This document shows positions 1 to 8,791 of a stretch of 64,000 bases of DNA, in pieces. The notes under the pieces are model-generated. The model did no database searches. It saw only the letters and a list, made by a program, of their open reading frames with translations, and was not told the DNA's origin. The number at the start of each line of letters is the position of its first letter. Position 1 is the stretch's first letter. A program made the position numbers and the translations under genes. This DNA comes from Zunongwangia mangrovi (lineage in GTDB: Bacteria > Bacteroidota > Bacteroidia > Flavobacteriales > Flavobacteriaceae): contig NZ_FOKV01000009.1 in NCBI RefSeq assembly GCF_900112105.1, positions 62,001-126,000 on the forward strand, read 5' to 3'.

Positions 1-311
1 TTAAGGAAGTGGTTTTCAAAACTAAATAATCTAATTAACCAGTTTGGATAGGTTGGTTATGATTATAATAAACAACATAATTTAAATTCGAAAAGGATAA
101 TTAATGGTGTGAACTCTAATAAATCCTTCTCATAGCAATTTTCTCCAAAGGTCTTGATATTTCTTGGTTTCGGGTTTGTATAAAACGGATATAAACTGGT
201 ATAAATAAGTCAATTCAGGTTAAATATCTGTTAAAGCAAATGTGTAGAATTAACTAGAATCTAACAGCAATTTGAAACAATTGCCTTTACCTTTAATAGA
301 AAATATATAAA
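1..311. other. AT-rich non-coding left edge
   Basis: I find no convincing reading frame in this 311-base stretch; all frames are interrupted often. It presumably holds the promoter of the isomerase gene that follows. A weak box resembling the Bacteroidota -7 element, TACCTTTA at 288-295, lies about 17 bases before the ATG, but the match is imperfect and its upstream TTTG (271-274) is too close. Nothing else is recognised. Confidence 0.5.
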
Positions 312-1136
312 ATGAATAAGCTAGGAATTTGTTCCTGGACCTTGGGAATATCGGATATTAGAGTCTTAATGGAAAAAGTAAAAACTTTAGGACTTGATGG
401 CGTTCAGTTTAGCGGCGACTGGCGAGATTTTAATGCAGAAGAAGTAAGAGAAGCTGCAGATCTTTTTGATTTAGAAATTTTTGCAATAGATCCTTTTAAT
501 TGCGAACCAGCAAATCCAGAGCAGGCAAATGCAACTGCTGCTATAGAATTTTATAAAAATATTATTGATTTTGCGGTAGAAACCAATACGCCATGGGTTA
601 CGTTGCAGGGTTTACCAAAATGGACGGCTAATTGTAGCACTAATGAGGAATGTTGGGAAATGCTAGTGCATTGCTGTAAAACTTTGGATGCTTACGCTCA
701 GCTAAAAAAGGTTAAGATTGCTTACGAATGTGTAAATAGATATGAATCCTCGATGATTCATACTGCTGAAAAAGCTAGAGAACTCATAGAAGCTGTAGGG
801 CACCATAATTTTGGACTGATCCTGGATAGTTTTCATATGCATATTGAAGAACCAGATCCTATTGAAGCACTTAAATATTCTAAGGATTTTCTGTTCAGCT
901 ATCATATTTCAGATTCTAATAGATCTGGAATAGGTAGGGGGCAGGTAGATTTTGTAAAACATCATGCTGTTTTAGAAGAAATAGGATTTGAGGGTACTAT
1001 AATGATCGAAGTGGTGCTACCAGAACTAGTACCTACATCTACGCCTAAGAATGATTTGGAAAGAGAACGTTTAGATGAAGAGATTCGCCGAAGCGTAAGA
1101 GTTTGGCGAAATCTAAAAGAGAAAAAACATTTATAA
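312..1136 (+). CDS. sugar phosphate isomerase/epimerase (TIM barrel)
   Basis: The 274-residue protein belongs to the xylose isomerase-like TIM-barrel family (AP endonuclease 2 fold), which interconverts keto-sugars or their phosphates using a divalent metal. The N-terminal beta strand (LGICSWTLG) and the spaced acidic/histidine residues Glu139 (in YECVN), Asp172 (in LDSFHM), His198 (in YHISD) and Glu233 (in MIEVV) match the usual metal ligands. There is no signal peptide, so it is cytoplasmic. It stands alone, convergent with the deaminase gene, and a shared hairpin separates the two. The family is seen directly; the substrate is not predictable, and D-psicose/tagatose epimerase or an inositol-pathway enzyme are both possible. 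Confidence 0.8.
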   Translation: MNKLGICSWTLGISDIRVLMEKVKTLGLDGVQFSGDWRDFNAEEVREAADLFDLEIFAIDPFNCEPANPEQANATAAIEFYKNIIDFAVETNTPWVTLQGLPKWTANCSTNEECWEMLVHCCKTLDAYAQLKKVKIAYECVNRYESSMIHTAEKARELIEAVGHHNFGLILDSFHMHIEEPDPIEALKYSKDFLFSYHISDSNRSGIGRGQVDFVKHHAVLEEIGFEGTIMIEVVLPELVPTSTPKNDLERERLDEEIRRSVRVWRNLKEKKHL

Positions 1137-1141
1137 AGAAA

Positions 1142-1172
1142 AAAACCGAATCTTAGTAATCGATTCGGTTTT
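1142..1172. terminator. bidirectional hairpin terminator
   Basis: The inverted repeat AAAACCGAATC / GATTCGGTTTT (1142-1152 and 1162-1172) is flanked by A-rich sequence on the left and T-rich on the right, so it can end transcripts from both sides. It overlaps the last codons and stop of the guanine deaminase gene. Confidence 0.75.
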
Positions 1173-1635
1173 CTTTTTGATCCCATTTTTCAAATACGGG
1201 TAAGCCTTCTTCTCGCAAAATATTAACAAAAGGCACTTTTCTATTATCAATATCCTTATCTAATTCTTCGTATATAAATTGATCGTCAAATCCTATTTTT
1301 GCGGCATCACTATGCTTTAAAGCATAATAAACTTTTTTAGGACGTGCCCAGTAAATAGCACCCAAACACATAGGGCATGGTTCGCAACTGGTGTAAAGAA
1401 TACAGTCTTCTAATTGAAAGGTATTTAGATTTTCACAGGCTCTTCTTATAGCAGTGATCTCGGCATGCGCTGTTGGATCGTTACTGGAAGTTACAATGTT
1501 CCATCCTTCAGCAATAACTTCACCGTCTTTAACAACTACGGCCCCAAAAGGCCCTCCGGCACCGGTACTCATTCCTTCTTCTGCTAGCGCAATAGCTCTG
1601 CGCATAAACTTTTTGTCATCTTCTGTCATGATCAT
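1153..1635 (-). CDS. guaD: guanine deaminase
   Basis: This is a 160-residue cytidine-deaminase-fold enzyme that hydrolyses guanine to xanthine and ammonia in purine salvage. Zinc ligands are visible as HAE (His57, catalytic Glu59) and CxxC (Cys87, Cys90, in CEPCPMC). The blocks GGPFGAVVVKDG, NDPTAHAE and AIYWARP closely resemble the small guanine deaminase of Bacillus subtilis, as does the domain-swap tail after GFDDQFIYEE. This separates it from the related tRNA adenosine deaminase TadA. Two ATG codons (1635 and 1629) are possible starts; a -7 box at 1652-1659 would leave only a very short leader for either. Confidence 0.88.
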   Translation of the reverse strand: MIMTEDDKKFMRRAIALAEEGMSTGAGGPFGAVVVKDGEVIAEGWNIVTSSNDPTAHAEITAIRRACENLNTFQLEDCILYTSCEPCPMCLGAIYWARPKKVYYALKHSDAAKIGFDDQFIYEELDKDIDNRKVPFVNILREEGLPVFEKWDQKENRIDY

Positions 1636-1651
1636 TTTTTTTCTATACGAT

Positions 1652-1659
1652 CAAAACTA
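1652..1659 (-). promoter_or_regulatory. probable promoter -7 box for guaD
   Basis: On the minus strand this reads TAGTTTTG, a full match to the Bacteroidota -7 consensus TAnnTTTG, placed 17-23 bases before the two candidate guaD start codons. No clean -33 TTG is seen at ideal spacing. Confidence 0.45.
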
Positions 1660-1797
1660 AATAAAAAAGTAGAGTAAAAACTGTACAATTTCGATCTTAT
1701 GATTATTATAACTTTAAATGATTAGCAGAGATTTTATAAGCATTGATTATTTTAAGTTTAAAATAGCATCTCAGAAAGTATGAGATACGTGTTACTT

Positions 1798-2208
1798 TTA
1801 CATAAAATTTTTAGCGATAGAACCAAAATTTGCTGGTAAATTGGCTCCATCGTTTAAAGGAATAATACGAGATAATTGCTCCTGTTGATCTAGAATTAAG
1901 AGATATTCTCCGATCAACTGCGCTAAAAGCGTTCTATGCGATTTGCTAAGATGTGCCGTGTTAATTAATATGTAATCATCTTTTGCTCTTAAGAATCTAC
2001 TACCAATAGGATTCCAAAACCCTTTAACATCTACCTCTCTATCCAGGGATCTAAGCTCTCTCAAAAAAACAGATGATCTATCTTCATCGTAATTTTGTTG
2101 AAGGTATTTCTCTATTTCGATAAAATAAAAACTACTTAATAATATTTCATTGGCACGTTTAACAACTCGGGAAAGCTTACGGTTTCCACCATTGTAAATT
2201 AATTTCAT
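1798..2208 (-). CDS. hypothetical protein, 136 aa
   Basis: I do not recognise this protein. It is 136 residues, with no signal peptide, no clear membrane segment and a basic N-terminus (KLIYNGGNRKLSRVVKR). The middle is charged and predicted helical, and it has no cysteine or obvious catalytic motif. It is transcribed alone from the opposite strand to pyrR, with a 325-base AT-rich gap between the two start codons. The continuous open frame, a start codon at the expected place and ordinary codon use support a real gene. It could be a small lineage-specific regulator or structural protein, but nothing visible decides this. Confidence 0.6.
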   Translation of the reverse strand: MKLIYNGGNRKLSRVVKRANEILLSSFYFIEIEKYLQQNYDEDRSSVFLRELRSLDREVDVKGFWNPIGSRFLRAKDDYILINTAHLSKSHRTLLAQLIGEYLLILDQQEQLSRIIPLNDGANLPANFGSIAKNFM

Positions 2209-2469
2209 TTTTGATTTTTTTTGTTAGGATCTATGTTTGGTTTTTTGGTCGAATTATTTTTTTAGTAAAATGAAATAACTGTGTTTAATGTTAAGTAATT
2301 TGTAGGGGGGCTTTACTTACTAAAATTACTTTATATCTTTCTGAATATCAAATAAATATTCATTTGTACATAAGAATTGTATTTTCAGTATTTTTTGCTA
2401 TTATTTATTTTAATAAAGCGATAAAATGATGGTGTAATATTTATTTTTTTGATAAAATCTATGATCTTA
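2209..2469. other. AT-rich divergent intergenic region
   Basis: This region separates the orphan gene from pyrR. No reading frame is credible. It contains a run of six Gs (about 2305-2310) inside an imperfect hairpin (AAGTAA ... TTACTT), whose meaning is unclear. It probably carries the orphan gene's promoter, but I do not find a clean -7 box for it. Confidence 0.4.
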
Positions 2470-2504
2470 TTTGATTAGAAGAATCAAAAAATACCTTATT
2501 TTTG
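2470..2504 (+). promoter_or_regulatory. pyrR-pyrB promoter
   Basis: TTTG at 2470-2473 and TATTTTTG at 2497-2504 (consensus TAnnTTTG), spaced 23 bases, form a good Bacteroidota sigma-A promoter. Transcription should start near 2510, about 25 bases before the ATG at 2534. This placement argues against the upstream TTG at 2471 as a translation start, because that codon lies inside the promoter. Confidence 0.7.
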
Positions 2505-2533
2505 CTCTCCGAACCTTCATTTCAACCCAGTAT

Positions 2534-3073
2534 ATGAGTCAAAAAGTGCTACTTACCGCTAAAGAAGTACAAATAATTTTGCAACGACTGGCTTGCCAGC
2601 TTGTAGAAAATCACTCTGACTTTTCTAATACTGTTCTTATAGGGATACAGCCTAGAGGAATATTTTTACTGAATAGACTTCAGGAAATTCTCGAAAAAGA
2701 ATACCAGATAAACGACCTTAAAACCGGCCAATTGGACATTACTTTTTACCGGGACGATTTCCGTAGAAGTGATAAACCTTTAGAGGCTAATAAAACCAAG
2801 ATCGATTTTGTGGTAGAAGATAAGCGCGTAGTTTTTATAGATGATGTTTTGTATACAGGTAGAAGCATACGTGCAGCGCTTACAGCAATTCAATCTTTTG
2901 GAAGACCTAAGGAAATTGAGTTATTAAGTTTTATCGATCGTCGTTTTAGCAGACATTTACCTATTCAGCCGGATTACAATGGTAGGCAGGTAGACGCCAT
3001 AAACGAAGAAAAAGTAAAAGTAAACTGGAAAGAAAACGAAGGTGAAGATATTGTTTACCTTATTTCAAAATAA
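2534..3073 (+). CDS. pyrR: PyrR-type uracil phosphoribosyltransferase / pyr regulator
   Basis: The product is a type I phosphoribosyltransferase, 179 residues from the chosen ATG, the usual PyrR length. The PRPP-binding loop VVFIDDVLYTGRS is clear, as is the N-terminal block QPRGIFLLNRL. PyrR proteins convert uracil plus PRPP to UMP, and in Firmicutes they also bind pyr mRNA leaders. The reading frame stays open to a TTG at 2471, but that falls within the promoter, and the family N-terminus begins at MSQKVLL. Eight bases separate its stop from pyrB, so the two are co-transcribed. The leader is too short to hold an attenuator, so RNA-based control here is doubtful. Confidence 0.88.
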   Translation: MSQKVLLTAKEVQIILQRLACQLVENHSDFSNTVLIGIQPRGIFLLNRLQEILEKEYQINDLKTGQLDITFYRDDFRRSDKPLEANKTKIDFVVEDKRVVFIDDVLYTGRSIRAALTAIQSFGRPKEIELLSFIDRRFSRHLPIQPDYNGRQVDAINEEKVKVNWKENEGEDIVYLISK

Positions 3074-3081
3074 TTAGCGTA

Positions 3082-4011
3082 ATGAGCGAATTAAGTGTTA
3101 ACCACTTACTGGGAATTAAGTATCTGCAAAAATCAGATATCGACTTAATTTTTAATACTGCAGATCATTTTAAAGAAGTTATTAACCGGCCTATTAAAAA
3201 AGTTCCTTCATTACGAGATATTACGATTGCCAATCTTTTTTTCGAGAACAGTACGCGTACCCGCCTTTCTTTCGAACTTGCCGAAAAGAGGTTAAGTGCA
3301 GATACGATAAATTTTTCAGCAGCATCCTCTTCAGTAAAAAAAGGGGAAACGCTTATCGATACGGTAAATAATATCTTATCGATGAAAGTTGATATGGTGG
3401 TAATGAGGCATCCAAATCCGGGAGCCGGAATTTTTCTTTCTAAACATGTAAAAGCGAGTATCGTAAATGCAGGTGATGGAGCACACGAACATCCAACTCA
3501 GGCTTTACTGGATTCGTATTCTATACGTGAGCGTTTAGGTGAAGTAGCCGGTAAAAATGTAGTAATTGTAGGGGATATTCTGCATAGCCGTGTAGCACTT
3601 TCTAACATCTTTGCACTGAAGCTTCAGGGCGCTAATGTAAAAGTTTGCGGCCCAAAAACATTAATTCCAAAATATATCGATTCTTTAGATGTAGAGGTCG
3701 AAACCAACCTTATCAAAGCATTGGAGTGGTGTGATGTGGCAAATATGCTTCGAGTACAGAATGAAAGAATGGATATAAGCTATTTCCCTTCAACTAGAGA
3801 GTACACTCAACAATTTGGTTTGAATAAGAAGATTCTAAATAGCCTTAATAAAGAGATCATCGTAATGCATCCCGGACCAATTAATCGCGGCGTAGAAATT
3901 ACAAGTGACGTTGCAGACAGCGATCAGGCGATCATTTTAGACCAGGTGCAAAACGGTGTGGCGATACGAATGGCTGCGATTTATTTGCTTGCATCTAAAA
4001 TTAAGCAATAG
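3082..4011 (+). CDS. pyrB: aspartate carbamoyltransferase catalytic subunit
   Basis: This 309-residue enzyme condenses carbamoyl phosphate with L-aspartate to N-carbamoyl-aspartate, the first committed step of pyrimidine synthesis in the cytoplasm. The carbamoyl-phosphate loop STRTR (residues 57-61) within FFENSTRTRLSFE, the motif HEHPTQALLD and the C-terminal HPGPINRGVE identify it as aspartate rather than ornithine carbamoyltransferase. Its length is normal. It follows pyrR after eight bases. No regulatory subunit gene (pyrI) is present nearby. Confidence 0.95.
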   Translation: MSELSVNHLLGIKYLQKSDIDLIFNTADHFKEVINRPIKKVPSLRDITIANLFFENSTRTRLSFELAEKRLSADTINFSAASSSVKKGETLIDTVNNILSMKVDMVVMRHPNPGAGIFLSKHVKASIVNAGDGAHEHPTQALLDSYSIRERLGEVAGKNVVIVGDILHSRVALSNIFALKLQGANVKVCGPKTLIPKYIDSLDVEVETNLIKALEWCDVANMLRVQNERMDISYFPSTREYTQQFGLNKKILNSLNKEIIVMHPGPINRGVEITSDVADSDQAIILDQVQNGVAIRMAAIYLLASKIKQ

Positions 4012-4052
4012 ATTTTTATTAAATTAGTACATCCCATTTCAAAAAGAGGCTA

Positions 4053-4385
4053 ATGAATATTGAAAAGAGAGAAAAATATCTTTTGATTACCGATGATAAA
4101 GATTCTATAACCGATTTTACTTCAAGATTAACAACAAATCATCACCAGTTCGAGACTGAAAATGTGGTTGTTGATATCCTAAAATATGGCGCTTTAGAAT
4201 TAGAGGAGCTTTTAGGGTTCTTAGAACTTTCTACAGTTCATCGTGCCAACAAAAAATCTTTTGTGATCGCTAACGATGCCATTAATATCGATAAGATCCC
4301 AGAAGAATTGGTAGTCGTACCAACGTTAAGAGAGGCAGAAGATATTATACAAATGGAAGAACTGGAACGAGAGCTTGGCTTTTAA
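4053..4385 (+). CDS. conserved small protein between pyrB and rnz
   Basis: This is an unrecognised 110-residue acidic cytoplasmic protein without signal peptide or membrane helix. It has mixed alpha/beta character: an N-terminal strand (KYLLITDD), a central helical part, then strand-like FVIAND and VVVPTLREAEDII before an acidic C-terminus. The layout recalls small STAS- or ferredoxin-like folds, but no signature motif is visible. It sits 41 bases after pyrB and 44 bases before rnz on the same strand, with an AAGAGG-like ribosome-binding site, so it is probably part of that operon. A role linked to RNase Z is only a guess from position. Confidence 0.75.
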   Translation: MNIEKREKYLLITDDKDSITDFTSRLTTNHHQFETENVVVDILKYGALELEELLGFLELSTVHRANKKSFVIANDAINIDKIPEELVVVPTLREAEDIIQMEELERELGF

Positions 4386-4429
4386 ATTCTTAATTAAATA
4401 TTCTCTATTTTCTTCCAAAATCGATTTTA

Positions 4430-5335
4430 ATGAAGCTTGATATTTTAGGCTGTTATGCTGCTACTCCACGTTCTCTAACCAATCCTACTTCCCAGGTTCT
4501 AACCATGCAAAATCAAATGTTTTTGATTGATTGTGGTGAAGGGACTCAGGTACAGCTTCGAAAAAATAAGATCAAATTCGGTAAAATTGAGCATATTTTT
4601 ATTTCTCATTTGCACGGCGATCATTTCTATGGATTAATTGGACTTATCTCGACTTTCATGTTGCTTAATCGAGAAAAGGAGCTTCATGTTTACGGCCCAA
4701 AAGGAATAAAGGAAGTTATTTTACTTCAGCTAAAACTTTCTAATGCCTGGACGCCTTATCCATTATATTTTCATGAGTTAACTTCAAATAAAGCAGAGAA
4801 AATTTACGAGAACGAGAAGCTTTCCGTAGAAACAATTCCGCTTAAACACAGGGTGTATACCAACGGGTTTTTATTCAGAGAAAAAGAAGGGGATCGCAAA
4901 TTATTGATCGATGAAGCACAAAAATATAAAATCGACGTAGCACTTTTCAAAAGTCTTAAAAAGGGAAAGGATGTAGTTTCTGAAGATGGTAAATTAATAA
5001 AGAACGACTTGGTCACAGCACCAGGTGAAGCACCAAAAAGTTATGCGTTTTGTAGTGATACTGTTTTTTCTGAAGAAATTATCCCACAATTAGCCAATAT
5101 CGACGTTTTGTATCACGAGTCTACTTTTTTACAGGAACAGCTTAAATTAACAGATCCTACCAAACATAGCACCGCAATGCAGGCAGCAACGATTGCTAAA
5201 AAAGCGAACGTCAAACAGCTAATTTTGGGGCATTATTCTACTCGTTATCCAGACATTCGATTATTTAAGACTGAAGCTGAAGAGGTTTTTCCTAATGTCG
5301 CGTTGGCTGAGGATGGAAAGAGCTTCGAATTTTAA
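4430..5335 (+). CDS. rnz: ribonuclease Z
   Basis: This short-form (301-residue) tRNase Z removes 3' trailers from tRNA precursors. It has the metallo-beta-lactamase zinc motif HLHGDH at residues 60-65, preceded by the family N-terminus LGCYAATPR and LIDCGEGTQ. Further ligands are Asp in FCSDT and His in HSTA and LGHYSTRY near the C-terminus. The flexible-arm region is present around residues 160-190, and the overall length matches bacterial RNase Z. It is the last gene of the pyrR-pyrB-small protein run; about 200 non-coding bases follow before pdxH. Confidence 0.93.
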   Translation: MKLDILGCYAATPRSLTNPTSQVLTMQNQMFLIDCGEGTQVQLRKNKIKFGKIEHIFISHLHGDHFYGLIGLISTFMLLNREKELHVYGPKGIKEVILLQLKLSNAWTPYPLYFHELTSNKAEKIYENEKLSVETIPLKHRVYTNGFLFREKEGDRKLLIDEAQKYKIDVALFKSLKKGKDVVSEDGKLIKNDLVTAPGEAPKSYAFCSDTVFSEEIIPQLANIDVLYHESTFLQEQLKLTDPTKHSTAMQAATIAKKANVKQLILGHYSTRYPDIRLFKTEAEEVFPNVALAEDGKSFEF

Positions 5336-5538
5336 TATTTTCAGATCCTTTTTCTGAATTCTTCAAAACCAGTTTATCAAATAAGAAAGCTTGGTTTAAA
5401 TTTTACTTAAATCCTCATATTGCTCGATTAAAATTTTCGGCTTTATTACTAAAACTCGTAAATTGCAGTAGGCTATTGCTGTGAAGTGCGGTAATAAGCT
5501 ACAAATGATTACTTGTAGAAAAGCTGAAATATAAAGCG

Positions 5539-6183
5539 ATGAGTAAAGATCTTCAGGATTACAGACAATCTTACGAAAAAAGTGAATTATTAGAAAGTAG
5601 TATTTCTAGTGATCCTTTTGAATTATTTGAACAATGGTTTAACGAAACCGAAGCCGAAGGCGGTTCAGGAGAAGTTAATGCGATGACCATGTCCACGATT
5701 GGTCTCGATGGTTTTCCAAAATCCAGAGTAGTGCTTTTAAAATCTTATAGCGCAGATGGATTTGTTTTTTATACCAATTTTAATTCTGAAAAAGGAAAAG
5801 CTATTGCTCAAAATCCACATGTTTGTTTATCATTTTTCTGGCCTTCTACAGAGCGACAGGTAATCATAAAAGGTCTGGTAGAAAAAGTAGATGAAAAAAT
5901 AGCAACGAAATATTACCATTCTCGCCCGCGTGGAAGTCAGCTTGGTGCCTGGGCATCACCACAAAGCACTGAAATTGCCAGCCGTGAAGTATTAGAAAAT
6001 AATCTTGCCGAAGTCGAAGAGAAATATGAAGGGCAGGAAGTGCCAAAACCAGCGCATTGGGGAGGTTATATTGTTAAACCGGTTAGTTTGGAGTTTTGGC
6101 AGGGAAGACAAAATAGATTACACGATCGTATTGCCTATATAAGGGAAGATGCTAAATGGAATTCTAAACGTTTGGCACCATAA
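5539..6183 (+). CDS. pdxH: pyridoxamine 5'-phosphate oxidase
   Basis: This 214-residue FMN enzyme oxidises pyridoxine or pyridoxamine 5'-phosphate to pyridoxal 5'-phosphate. Signatures include SRVVLLKSY, FVFYTNFNSEKGK, the RQVIIKG strand, the segment RPRGSQLGAWAS and the C-terminal PLP/FMN-contact block VSLEFWQGRQNRLHDR ending in RLAP. Full length and typical of the family. It heads a tightly packed plus-strand run: the histidine phosphatase starts two bases after its stop, followed by ppk1 and ppx. No promoter match was found in the 200 bases upstream. Confidence 0.94.
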   Translation: MSKDLQDYRQSYEKSELLESSISSDPFELFEQWFNETEAEGGSGEVNAMTMSTIGLDGFPKSRVVLLKSYSADGFVFYTNFNSEKGKAIAQNPHVCLSFFWPSTERQVIIKGLVEKVDEKIATKYYHSRPRGSQLGAWASPQSTEIASREVLENNLAEVEEKYEGQEVPKPAHWGGYIVKPVSLEFWQGRQNRLHDRIAYIREDAKWNSKRLAP

Positions 6184-6185
6184 TT

Positions 6186-6680
6186 ATGAAGCGATTAGTT
6201 GTTGTAAGGCATGGTAAATCTTCTTGGAAATATGATGTTCCAGATCACGAAAGACCTTTAAAGAAAAGAGCTAAAAAGGATGCTAAAGCTGTTTTGGGTG
6301 TTTTTAAAGCTTTTTATCTTCAAAATATAGAAAGCGCAACATTTTGGAGTAGTTACGCTGTTAGGGCACATGAGACCGCTAAGATCTTTAAAAAAGAATT
6401 AGAGATAAAAGATAAGGATTTTGAGGTTAAAAAAGCCTTGTATACATTTAGTAGCGGCGATTTAAAAAATATAATTCGAAAGGCGCCAGATTCTATAGAA
6501 ACCCTGGTTATTTTTTCTCACAATCCTGGCATTACCGGTCTGGTAAATCATTCAGGAGATCAAAAGTTTCATAACATTCCAACTACCGGATTGTGCGTTA
6601 TAGAGTTCGAAGAAGATCATTGGGATTCTATAAGTACAGGTAAAACTTTACTAAGCCTTTTTCCAAAGAATTTACGTTAA
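6186..6680 (+). CDS. SixA-like histidine phosphatase
   Basis: This 164-residue member of the branch-1 histidine phosphatase superfamily has the catalytic N-terminal RHGKSSW (His9), a second conserved His in FSHNPGI and the Arg-His context SYAVRAHETA. Such small proteins remove phosphate from phosphohistidine proteins or small metabolites. It sits two bases after pdxH and two bases before ppk1, so it is certainly co-transcribed with the polyphosphate genes. A role in polyphosphate or phosphohistidine turnover is plausible but is inference from the neighbourhood; the substrate is unknown. Confidence 0.85.
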   Translation: MKRLVVVRHGKSSWKYDVPDHERPLKKRAKKDAKAVLGVFKAFYLQNIESATFWSSYAVRAHETAKIFKKELEIKDKDFEVKKALYTFSSGDLKNIIRKAPDSIETLVIFSHNPGITGLVNHSGDQKFHNIPTTGLCVIEFEEDHWDSISTGKTLLSLFPKNLR

Positions 6681-6682
6681 GC

Positions 6683-8791
6683 ATGCAGGAAAATAAATAT
6701 ATAAACAGAGAATTAAGCTGGCTTCAATTTAACACCCGAGTTTTACAGGAAGCTGAAGATGAAACGGTCCCCTTAATAGAAAGACTTCGATTTTTAGGGA
6801 TTTTCAGTAATAATTTAGATGAATTTTTTAAGGTGAGATACGCAACCGTAAAGCGTATCGATCTTGCAGGTAAGGCGGGTAAAAGTGCACTAGGCGGAAT
6901 GAAAGCAAGTAAGCTTTTAGAAGATATCACCAAAGTGGTGATAAAACAACAATCTGAAAGTTTAAAGATCTTAGATAAGATTCAGCAACGACTTCGCGAC
7001 GAACACGGTATCTGTGTGATCAATGAAAAAGAAGTATCTGAGTCTCAACAAAAATTTGTAAAAGATTATTTTCTATCTCATGTTAGCCCTGCTTTAGTAA
7101 CTATTGTTCTTAACGATTTAGAAGAGTTACCGAGTTTAAAAGATAGTGCCGCTTATTTGGCTGTAACTATGGAAATGAAACCTGTAAAGCCTTCAGGGAA
7201 AATTTCTAAACTGGTTAAGGGTGAGAAAAAAGAGCGTAAATATGTACTTATTGAAATTCCAAGAAGTATAGAGCGATTTGTTGTGCTGCCATCAGATAAT
7301 GAGAAGCAGTATATCATAATTCTGGATGATCTTATCAGGTATAATTTGAATAGTATCTTCAATATTTTTGAATATGAAACTATTTCGGCTCACATGATAA
7401 AAATCACCAGGGATGCCGAACTAGATATTGACAGCGACTTGAGTAAAAGTTTTATTGAAAAGATTTCTGAAAGTGTAAAAGACCGAATAAAAGGTGATCC
7501 TGTAAGATTTGTCTACGATAAGAATATTGATAAAGAAACGCTTACTTATTTGATGAATAAAATGGGAATCGATCATGCCGATAGTATTATTCCTGGTGGG
7601 CGTTACCATAATCGTCGAGATTATATGGGGTTTCCACGATTAGGAAGCAAAGAGCTTCTTTATGATACTAAAGAGGCATTGCCAATTCCCGGGCTTGCTT
7701 TGCAAACCAGTTTGATCCAGGGAACCGGCAAAAAGGATCATATGCTTTATGCACCATATCAAAGTTTTTCTTATGTCGTAAAATTCTTAAGGGAAGCAGC
7801 TTTAGACCCTAAAGTAAAAACGATAAAAATTACTATTTATAGACTGGCAAAGATCTCTCACATCGCCAGTTCTTTGATCAATGCGGTGAAAAATGGTAAG
7901 AAAGTACTGGTGCAGATAGAACTAAGAGCGCGGTTTGATGAAGCTGCAAATATTAAGTATGCCGAACAGATGCAGCGTGAAGGCGTAAAATTGATCTTTG
8001 GTGTTCCGGGATTAAAAGTGCACTGTAAAACCTGTGTAATCGAGCGTGAAGAAAACAATGGTAAATTAAAGAAATATGGCTTTATAAGTACCGGAAATTT
8101 TAATGAGTCGACTTCAAAGATCTATACCGATTATACCCTTTTTACCGCCAATCAGGAGATACTAAAAGAGGTAAATAAGGTATTCGATTTTTTTGAGACC
8201 AATTATAAGGTGAGTAAATACAGGCATTTAATTGTTTCGCCGCATTATACAAGGGCAGCTTTAACCAAGTTGATTCAAAATGAAATTGAAAACCAATTAG
8301 AAGGAAAACCTGCTGGTATCAAATTAAAACTGAATAGTCTTTCAGATTATCCAATGATTGATAAGTTGTACCAGACGAGTAGAGCAGGGGTAAAAGTCAA
8401 ATTGATCGTTAGGGGAATCAATTGTTTAATTCCGGGAGTACCGGGAATGAGCGAGAATATAGAATCTATTAGTGTTGTCGATAAATTTCTGGAACATCCC
8501 CGAGTATTTATTTTTGAAAACGCAGGAAATCCTAAGGTTTATATATCTTCAGCAGATCTAATGTCCAGAAACCTGGATAATCGAGTAGAAATTGCCTGCC
8601 CAATTTACGATAACGACATCAAACAAGAAGTGATCGATGGTTTTGAAATTAGCTGGAGCGATAATGTAAAAGCGCGTGTTTTTTCAGAAAAACAAAATAA
8701 TGCCTATCGCAAGAAAACGAAACCAAGAGTGCGTTCACAAGAAGCACTTTACGATTATTATTTAAATAAGAACGAAAATTTTAAGCAGTGA
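6683..8791 (+). CDS. ppk1: polyphosphate kinase 1
   Basis: This 702-residue enzyme reversibly transfers the gamma phosphate of ATP onto polyphosphate chains. It has the N-terminal domain opening YINRELSWLQFN, the head domain, and two phospholipase-D-like C-terminal domains. The autophosphorylated histidine is His447 in LKVHCKTC, near His435 of the Escherichia coli enzyme, and the second motif SADLMSRNLDNRVE is intact. Length is normal. The 3' end overlaps the ppx start by four bases (GTGA), implying translational coupling of polymer synthesis and breakdown. Confidence 0.95.
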   Translation: MQENKYINRELSWLQFNTRVLQEAEDETVPLIERLRFLGIFSNNLDEFFKVRYATVKRIDLAGKAGKSALGGMKASKLLEDITKVVIKQQSESLKILDKIQQRLRDEHGICVINEKEVSESQQKFVKDYFLSHVSPALVTIVLNDLEELPSLKDSAAYLAVTMEMKPVKPSGKISKLVKGEKKERKYVLIEIPRSIERFVVLPSDNEKQYIIILDDLIRYNLNSIFNIFEYETISAHMIKITRDAELDIDSDLSKSFIEKISESVKDRIKGDPVRFVYDKNIDKETLTYLMNKMGIDHADSIIPGGRYHNRRDYMGFPRLGSKELLYDTKEALPIPGLALQTSLIQGTGKKDHMLYAPYQSFSYVVKFLREAALDPKVKTIKITIYRLAKISHIASSLINAVKNGKKVLVQIELRARFDEAANIKYAEQMQREGVKLIFGVPGLKVHCKTCVIEREENNGKLKKYGFISTGNFNESTSKIYTDYTLFTANQEILKEVNKVFDFFETNYKVSKYRHLIVSPHYTRAALTKLIQNEIENQLEGKPAGIKLKLNSLSDYPMIDKLYQTSRAGVKVKLIVRGINCLIPGVPGMSENIESISVVDKFLEHPRVFIFENAGNPKVYISSADLMSRNLDNRVEIACPIYDNDIKQEVIDGFEISWSDNVKARVFSEKQNNAYRKKTKPRVRSQEALYDYYLNKNENFKQ

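Noticed and set aside
2471-2533. Upstream extension of pyrR from a TTG at 2471
   Set aside because: The codon lies inside the promoter, and the extra 21 residues do not fit the family N-terminus, which starts at MSQKVLL.
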